Below are positions 57,736 to 64,000 of a stretch of 64,000 nt of DNA, in pieces. Position numbers and translations under genes: made by a program. The notes below the pieces were generated by a model that worked only from the letters and a program-made list of their open reading frames with translations, was not told the origin of the DNA and ran no database searches. The DNA is taken from assembly GCA_030411725.1 (NCBI GenBank), contig MU839835.1:1054001-1118000 (forward strand), in the 5' to 3' direction. The stretch comes from Echria macrotheca. Its lineage: Eukaryota > Ascomycota > Sordariomycetes > Sordariales > Schizotheciaceae. Position 1 is the first letter of the stretch. Each line of letters begins with the position of its first letter.

Positions 57736-58915
57736 CAACAACAACCATGGTGGGCAGCATGACGCGTGGGCATCAACTTCCAGTAGACTACCCCCGAGAA
57801 CGCACCGAGTCCCTAAATCCCGGACAGACAAGACGGCACAGAGATTGTAAATGAAGGCCTCCTTGTTCCTGTACGGTATTGTGACAAATGGGTAGGTGAT
57901 GCCTGTTGGCGGATAGGATGTGTCTGGTGCCGACGAGTGGCGTGCATGCGTTCGGTAGCTGAGAACGCGGGGCCCCGGACGTTCTCGAAAGGCTGGCCAA
58001 TATATTCAGATAGACTGTCAGGTTAGATTGCCGCCCTCTCGCGGGAGATGCGATGGCCAGACCAGACGCTGGCACTCGCCAGCGTTGTTCAATGCCGTTC
58101 CCGCCCCACAGGCCGTCTACTTTAGGCACTATGCCGTCCAGTCATGGGAATCGCAGCCAAGGCCCGGGAACGAATGATGTCGAGGCCGCTGTCCGAATAG
58201 GGAGTCGACGGAAAGGCTCCCTAATTGAGCCGGACGGCGAATGAACTAGACACCGTTTGTTGCTCGTCGGATCCCGGCAACCAGCATAAAAATGCGGCCG
58301 AGACGAGCTGGCGGCGTATATTAGCTGTGTATGTCTGACATGCCCGACGACATGATCAAGGCTGTCGTTTAAGCTGGTGATTGATGGAAGACGAAAACCC
58401 GGATTTTAAGACATGGTCAAGGCTGCTACCGTCGGCCCTGTTGACGGGTCCGCGCAGGGAGCATCCGTCGCATCTCTGATCGCCTCTACGCGACCCTCCA
58501 AGGTGATGGCCAAGATTAGATCGGGATGAGTGAAGCGAGGCATGACATGCGATGGGAAAGGAACATGGGATGTGTTGATGTCGAGGGCAACCACTAGGCT
58601 TCCCCCTGACTGGGTCTAGAAAGAAAAGAGTTGGGACGAAGGAACACGTCAAGACGGTAGGACGACAATGCGAGAAGAGGGGGCGAGGAGAGAATCCGAG
58701 AAGATAGAAATTGCCAAAGTCCAAGAATATACATCTCATAGACAGACTCGATGAAGAAATCACCACAAAGAAGCTGCAATTTTGAGTCTTGTGGGAAGCA
58801 ATCCGTAGGTCAAGTTGGAAGAGAAGCCCAAGAGGCTCTTCGGTTCACACTCGCCGAAGAACAGCACCTTCCAAGCCACCTCGGTTAAACGCATAACCCG
58901 ACCTCGCCTCTCCAG

Positions 58916-58953
58916 CCAATCAAACCCCCCCAATTGTCACAGCAATCGATTGG
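58916..58953. promoter_or_regulatory. cluster of three CCAAT boxes upstream of nuo-24
   Basis: CCAAT at 58916-58920, CCAAT at 58930-58934 and inverted ATTGG at 58949-58953, all 136-173 bp before the ATG. In fungi the HAP/CBC complex binds CCAAT and controls respiratory genes, which fits the downstream gene. Confidence 0.55.
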
Positions 58954-59088
58954 CCCGAGCTTGCGCTGCTGCTGCTCGGGAACGACAACGACGACGACAA
59001 AGTTCACGTTCAAACCCCCTCCCCCAATCCGCCATCCCACGCCGCCCCATTGCTCGACGACCACGACCGCCGCCGCAGCAGCAGAGCC

Positions 59089-60050
59089 ATGGCGAGCACA
59101 TTGACCCCGTTCCTCCTGCGGACGGCCGCCCGATCGGCGAGCCGGGCGGTTTTGTCGTCTCCATCATCGCGGGCGGCGCCATTGACGAAGACAACGGCGG
59201 CAGCGACCCGCGCCTTTTCCGTCTGCGCCCCCCGACGGAGCGACACCCTCATGGTGGTCAGTATATTCCTTCCCTCCTCAATTGAAACTGCTCCTTGCTT
59301 GGGGAAAAAAAAACAGAGTCTGACCAAAAAAACAGCACCGCAACACCCCCGACAACAACCCCGACATCCCCTTCAAATTCACGCCGGCAAACGAGGCCGT
59401 TATCACCGAGATCCTCAAGCGCTACCCCCCGCAGTACAAAAAAGCCGCCGTGATGCCCCTCCTCGACCTCGGCCAGCGCCAGCACGGATTCACGTCCATC
59501 AGCGTGATGAACGAGGTAGCCCGCATCCTCGAGATGCCGCCGATGCGCGTGTACGAGGTGGCGTCCTTCTACACCATGTACAACCGCACGCCCGTCGGCA
59601 AGTTCCACGTCCAGGCCTGCACGACCGTATGTCACCTCTCCCCTCCCCTTCTTTACTATCTATATACTAACACCGAGTAAAAAGACACCCTGCCAACTAG
59701 GCGGCTGCGGCTCCGACGTCATAGTCGAAGCAATCAAATCCCACCTAGGCATCAAGCAGGGCGAGACCACCCCCGACGGTCTCTTCACGTTCATCGAGGT
59801 CGAGTGTCTCGGCGCCTGCGTCAACGCGCCCATGGTCCAGATCAACGACGACTACTACGAGGACCTGACGCCCGACTCGATCAAGTCGTTGCTTACCGCC
59901 CTGAAAGAGAGCGTCGAGGACGTGGGCAAAGCCAGTAAAGTGCCTGCTCCCGGACCGCTGAGCGGGCGGCACACGTGCGAGAATAGCGAGGGGATCACGA
60001 ATCTGACTAGTGAGCCGTGGGGTATCGAGACGACGAGGTCGGATTTGTGA
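59089..60050 (+). CDS. nuo-24: NADH:ubiquinone oxidoreductase 24-kDa subunit (NDUFV2/NuoE)
   Basis: Peripheral-arm complex I subunit carrying the [2Fe-2S] centre N1a. Exons: 59089-59256, 59336-59626, 59685-60050; introns 79 and 58 nt (GTCAGT and GTATGT donors; CTAAC before the last acceptor). The product is about 274 residues. The first 45 residues are Ser/Ala/Thr/Arg-rich without acidic residues, a mitochondrial presequence. The core has MPLLDLGQRQHGF, YEVASFYTMYNRTPVG, and the four cluster ligands Cys151, Cys156, Cys194 and Cys198 (CTTTPC and CLGAC). The extended C-terminal tail (about 40 residues, PGPLSGRHTCEN) is the fungal form. Confidence 0.96.
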
Positions 60051-60420
60051 TTTGAGGGAGAAGTGTAGATGTAGCATACCTTTTTTGAAAGTTGTTCTTT
60101 GCAAAAGACTAGAACGGGTGTGTATATATAAAAGAAACTTTTAACGTGATCTTGGGAACTTCTCTGCATTGATATGCACTGCTTGGTTGATTTGTTGAAA
60201 TTATGTCTTCATTTGCCCCTAGACTAGTACCCATTTACTTTTTTCTTGCTAAATAGTGGTCTGAGTTTTCTCTCGTTTTGAACAGCCAACAACACCAGAT
60301 GTCATTCATCATCATTTCCCCCCCATACATTCCATAAACAAAAACTTGAAAGTGTCTCTCTCTCCCCATAAACACAATCCCAAAGCTGCTTGATATCAAA
60401 CTCCGGGGAAGAAAAAAAAA
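60051..60420. other. convergent 3' flanks of nuo-24 and kelch gene
   Basis: 370 bp of AT-rich sequence between two 3' ends; no gene. Confidence 0.7.
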
Positions 60421-62097
60421 TTAACCCAACCGAATAATCCACCCATCCCCAAGCCTCTTATTCCCCGCGTCCAGCCCGCCCCAAATCACAATCCCATTCT
60501 CCTCGAGCTCGCCCATGGGCGCGCTAGCGAACCAGCCCCTAGCGCCAGGCCCATCGAGCGACGCATCGTCCTCGTCATCATGCACGGCCAGCTGGACCCT
60601 GGCCCACTTGCCCTCGGCCGACTTGCGGCCCACGGCCGAGAGCAGATTGTCGGCCAGACTGGCAGCCGTCCCGCTGTGCGCCGGCACCTGGAAGACCCAG
60701 ACGTCGTCCCAGAACGAGCCGGCGGCCTCGTGGCCTGCGCCCGAGGGCGAGCGCTCGCCCATCATTAGGACGAGGTACTCCCTCCCGCCGCCGACCGTCA
60801 CGGCCTCCATGCGCGCGACGCTGCGCGGGCCGGGCCACGGGTCTGCTTCCTCGGCCGAAGTGAGCGGGGCATCGGCCGTGTCGACTTCCTTGTAGCCTAC
60901 GTCTTCCTTGTTCTGCAGCAGGCTCTGCCAGCCGCCGCGGGCCGAGACGGCGACCTCGCCTGCGCTGAACTCGTCGTTGAACTGGTCGACGGTCAGTTCG
61001 AGGACGTCCAGCTGGCCGCCTTCTTCCGTCTCGCCGTTGAACCCGCCGAAGCGGTACAGCCTGCTCCGGCTGAGCGCCAGCGCCGCACCACCGCGGGACG
61101 AGCCCGGGGCGTCAGGTAGACGCTGCCAGGTGCGGGAGTGGACGTCAAAGGCCCATACGTCGGATGCTCGTGCGCCGCCGGATAGACAGCCGCCGTGGAT
61201 GATAAAGGTTCCGTAGCCGTTGTCGTCGACGTCGGTGGCGCGCGCGGCGACGGCGCCGACGATGGGGCGCTGCGGGATGCCGACCTCGTCCGAGTCTCCG
61301 CGCGCCCACTCCTTCCAGCTGTCGGCGCGGGTGGCCGCTTTGGGGTGGCGCGGTGCAAGATCGAACTCGTTGGGCTTGTCGGTTGCGACGGCGACGTGAT
61401 AGCTGCGCGGGGCGGGGATGATGGGTTCATTCGATCCAGACGTGGCGGGGACCGGGATGACGGGGTCGAGGTAGGACCAGAGATGGGTGCGGGTATCAAA
61501 GACCCAGACGCGCCCTCTCTCGTCGAGGGCGTCCATCTCTGGTCCGCCGCGGCCGCCAAAGACGAAGATGCGGTGGCCGATGCTGGCGGAGGCGTGGCCT
61601 ACCCGCGGACCCGGGACGTCACCCAGCGAGGAAGAAGGAGATGCCTCGGGCGCTTTGCCCTTGTCCACGGCCGGGGATGATGTCTCTGCCTCTTCGGCGG
61701 TTTTGTCGGTCTCGGTATCGACAGGACTCTCGACGACAACAGCCGGAGGGGGCTGCGCCTTGGGAGCGGCCTTGGGCTTGATGGTGTAGTAGTCGGCTGG
61801 CGCCCCGCTCGACGGCAGCGTCACGGCGAGTATGTCATTGTCGACCGGCTTGCGCGCGTCCTCGCTCTCGCCGCCAAAGATGTAGACGGTGCCGGCGATA
61901 ATGTTGGCCGAGTGCGACGAGCGCGGCAGCGGGGGAATGCTAATCTTCTCGAAGGTGCCCTTCATGCTGGGGCCGCGGCCGTGTGCGTGGTGGCCATGGT
62001 GCTGGCCGAGATTGAGAGACTGGATCGACGGCAGGTTCTGCGGGAGCGAATTGAACAGGTCGGTGGTCCGACGCTTGAGTAGTTTGAAGGAATCCAT
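60421..62097 (-). CDS. kelch-repeat beta-propeller protein
   Basis: A single-exon protein of 558 residues from ATG 62097 (MDSFKLLKRR). The open frame extends upstream only through a GTG codon. Several kelch blades are visible, each with a hydrophobic strand and a GG doublet: IIAGTVYIFGGE, IGHRIFVFGGRGG, GTFIIHGGCLSGG, SRLYRFGGFNG, YLVLMMGE and IVIWGGLDAG. They are interrupted by a Pro/Glu/Ser insert (about residues 105-165) and a His-rich N-terminal stretch. Kelch propellers bind proteins or, as in galactose oxidase, form catalytic scaffolds; no copper-site residues were recognised here, so a scaffold or adaptor role is more likely. No signal peptide, so probably intracellular. Confidence 0.87.
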   Translation of the reverse strand: MDSFKLLKRRTTDLFNSLPQNLPSIQSLNLGQHHGHHAHGRGPSMKGTFEKISIPPLPRSSHSANIIAGTVYIFGGESEDARKPVDNDILAVTLPSSGAPADYYTIKPKAAPKAQPPPAVVVESPVDTETDKTAEEAETSSPAVDKGKAPEASPSSSLGDVPGPRVGHASASIGHRIFVFGGRGGPEMDALDERGRVWVFDTRTHLWSYLDPVIPVPATSGSNEPIIPAPRSYHVAVATDKPNEFDLAPRHPKAATRADSWKEWARGDSDEVGIPQRPIVGAVAARATDVDDNGYGTFIIHGGCLSGGARASDVWAFDVHSRTWQRLPDAPGSSRGGAALALSRSRLYRFGGFNGETEEGGQLDVLELTVDQFNDEFSAGEVAVSARGGWQSLLQNKEDVGYKEVDTADAPLTSAEEADPWPGPRSVARMEAVTVGGGREYLVLMMGERSPSGAGHEAAGSFWDDVWVFQVPAHSGTAASLADNLLSAVGRKSAEGKWARVQLAVHDDEDDASLDGPGARGWFASAPMGELEENGIVIWGGLDAGNKRLGDGWIIRLG

Positions 62098-62846
62098 GGC
62101 TTTGTTTGCAAGTGGTAGACGTGATGAGCTGCTGTGACAGTGGGGTTCTTGAGCTACCTTTTGTTGTTGAGTACCTTGGACGTGGGGTGACACCCTTCAA
62201 AGACCGTCCAGTTTGTGTCAACGGGAATAAGTCAATCTTGCAGAGGGAGAACTAAAGACTAGGTAGCATGCAACTAGAATGGTTGACAGCTGTAGCATCA
62301 CACCCGACCACCAACTTTGTCATGACAGGAGGAATGAGTGGCCTGCCGTTGGGGTCCGAGGTCAGCAGCTGACTGCATCCCGCTCCGCCCGACTTATTGC
62401 GTCACAGGGGTTGGGGTGCGAGGGGCTGAGAGAGATCGGGATTCAAACCTCAGGCCACAATACACAGCAAGTTCCGTCTGCTCCAAAAGCACGTGTTACC
62501 CGCTACAGTGAGGTATCAAGCTACCTATCTACAACCAGTGCTCTCTAACTGCTACACGCTAATTATCCATGGTCAATTAGACCTGTTGCTCATCATACTA
62601 GCAAACTCGAGAACCTCGAATGTAACGCCGTGACCACGACAACCGCCTTGCCGGGTCTTTTTCTCGCTCTGTCGAATCGCAGAATCCTCAAATAAGCCCG
62701 ACCATCCTAGATCTCGCGACTTCCCAAATGTAAACTTGTGAATGCAACATCGCAAGACATCGATGGCATGCAGCCCCCAAACGCTCGCTGTGTCGCTGAT
62801 GTACAATTTTTCGCTCCGCTCGACATGACGCCAGAAGCAACGCTGA
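62098..62846. other. kelch promoter and chitin synthase 3' flank
   Basis: 749 bp; contains a weak tRNA-like B-box sequence (rejected) and no supported gene. Confidence 0.5.
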
Positions 62847-64000
62847 TCAACGCCTGGCAATGCAGCACATGATTCCAGTCCGGCCAAGGAACCAGAGGAA
62901 TCCAATGAAACGGACGACCGAAAGCGCTGCAGTGGCATAAAGCAAAAACCGGAAGAACCCAGCCGTTCTCTCGCTGGTATTTTGCTAGAGGCATATTAGC
63001 ATCCCGCACTAGGTACGTGAAAAGGACAAAACTTACACCGATGCCGAACGAGTTGAAGTTGTCGCTGGTGATAACGACGGCCAGCAGACAGTTCGAGAAC
63101 AGCCACATGATGACAAGCATGGTGCGGAAGGACTTGTACGAATCCTCGAGGTCCTTGGGCTCGGGCTTCTCCTCCTCCTTGTAGGGAGCAAGAGCTCGCT
63201 TGACCGTCTGCTCAAACAGCTGGTCGATATCTTCCTGCGGCTTCTCGATTTCCTCCACAACCGCCTCGTTCTTTTCACCCTTGCTGACAGTGGCCGAAGG
63301 CAGAGCGTCGTTCTTGTCGGAACCCTTGGTACCCCACGAGACATCGTGCCAGTTGTTGAAGGCGTACACCATCAGGATGTTGATGTACGTCGACATCAGC
63401 ACCATGTAGTAGGGGAACGAGTGGAACATGTGCCACGGGTCCATGTAGAGGAACGAGGCGATGTAGTACAAGCCGTAAATGGTGACGAGGGCCACGAGAA
63501 TGACACCAGCCGCGCTCTGGCCTCCAAGCAAGGATTTGACGGCATCGCCGGCATTGTCGAACTGCAGCTGCTGTTCTATAGGCTTCGAGAAGGCCTGTGC
63601 CACCAGGTATCCCGAGAGGATCAGGATGTACATCTGGATCAGAGAAAAGACAATGAACGAGGTGATGTACGTCCACTTTGACCCCTTTGGCCTGTTACCG
63701 AGAGCCAGGATGAACTGCAGGATGACAAATGCCAGGTAGATGTACTTGACCACCGCATTGAAGAAGGGCGTGACCGTGTCGCCAAACGGCCATCCGTGAT
63801 GCTCAGACGACGTTTGCGACGACGGAACCGGGGTGCCGACGAGATCCATGATGACCGTCGTGGTGAGCCAGTAGGAAGCCAGGGAGAACCAGGTGAAGAT
63901 GACGTTCAGGATGTTGTAGATGAGCTGAATGTGGAAGAAGAACATGCGGATGATGTTGTGGCCGCTCTTGTACATGCGCCCGAAGTGCATGAGCGAGTAC
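62847..64000 (-). CDS. class III chitin synthase, C-terminal part (runs off window)
   Basis: Plasma-membrane glycosyltransferase that polymerises UDP-GlcNAc into chitin. Only the last part is present: an exon from the window edge to 63037, then 62984-62847 after a 52-nt intron (GTAAGT donor, TAG acceptor), ending in TGA. About 365 residues are visible. It begins in the membrane region HFGRMYKSGHNIIRMFFFH, continues through TM helices with LASYWLTTTVIMDLVGTP and LALGNRPKGSKW, the conserved DPWHMFHSFPYY and NNWHDVSWGTKGSDK, an acidic linker, DSYKSFRT, and a C-terminal WFLGRTGIMCCIARR. These features match class III (Neurospora CHS-1, Aspergillus ChsB). The catalytic domain (QRRRW, EDR motifs) lies beyond the right edge. 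Confidence 0.94.

Larger units (their letters stand above)
57640..59088. other. divergent promoter region, LPMO / 24-kDa complex I subunit
   Basis: About 1.45 kb between two divergent starts. It contains a TATA element for the LPMO and a CCAAT cluster for the respiratory gene. Small frames inside have no recognisable content. Confidence 0.55.

Noticed and set aside
61195..61680. 161-codon plus-strand frame over the kelch gene
   Set aside because: Antisense shadow of well-supported kelch coding sequence.
62430..62570. tRNA-like B box (GGTTTGAATCC) and A-box-like sequence on the minus strand
   Set aside because: T-stem does not pair, the conserved C56 is a T, and the A-B spacing is too long; no cloverleaf can be drawn.
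1..64000. CRISPR arrays, operons, rRNA genes
   Set aside because: None visible; the window is eukaryotic nuclear DNA.

Overview
This window reads as genomic DNA from a filamentous ascomycete, most likely a sordariomycete near the Chaetomiaceae/Sordariales. Genes carry short spliceosomal introns (about 46-70 nt, GTATGT/GTGAGT donors, CTAAC/CTGAC-like branch sites). Coding DNA is GC-rich. The recognisable set is typical of these fungi: NsdD/SUB-1-type GATA factor, class III chitin synthase, AA9 lytic polysaccharide monooxygenase, and the complex I assembly factor CIA84. No operons, plasmid features, CRISPR arrays or intact transposons are visible.

Layout. 0-7 kb: one long minus-strand frame encoding a disordered region followed by a 12-TM MFS transporter, interrupted by two in-frame TAG codons. 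7-12 kb: a compact cluster of IMP3 (U3 snoRNP), RSM18 (mitoribosome) and CIA84 (complex I assembly). 12-33.6 kb: about 20 kb with a single supported gene, the NsdD-type regulator at 20.0-21.4 kb, flanked by about 8 kb and 12 kb without supportable genes. 33.6-44 kb: kinetochore subunit FTA4, a very large calpain-like protease and an ArfGAP/UBA protein. 45-54 kb: a DUF985 cupin, a PLP-dependent decarboxylase, a DUF2462 protein, ATG7 and dCMP deaminase; the last has two MluI cell-cycle boxes upstream. 54.5-64 kb: a 64-residue membrane microprotein, a secreted AA9 LPMO, the 24-kDa subunit of complex I, a kelch protein, and the 3' end of a class III chitin synthase that runs off the window.

How the genes relate. 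They do not form one pathway. Themes recur: mitochondrial respiration and translation (RSM18, CIA84, 24-kDa subunit; the two complex I genes both have upstream CCAAT boxes), ribosome biogenesis (IMP3), S phase and kinetochore (dCMP deaminase, FTA4), vesicle traffic and autophagy (ArfGAP, ATG7), and wall/biomass enzymes (chitin synthase, LPMO).

Most worth a second look: the two TAGs in the transporter frame, the GC-rich gene desert around the NsdD-type regulator, a switch from C-rich to G-rich sense strand along several genes, an in-frame 54-nt intron inside the P-loop of dCMP deaminase, and tandem splice acceptors at the edge of the GATA finger. Exon boundaries below were read by eye from splice signals and protein-family continuity and have no transcript support.
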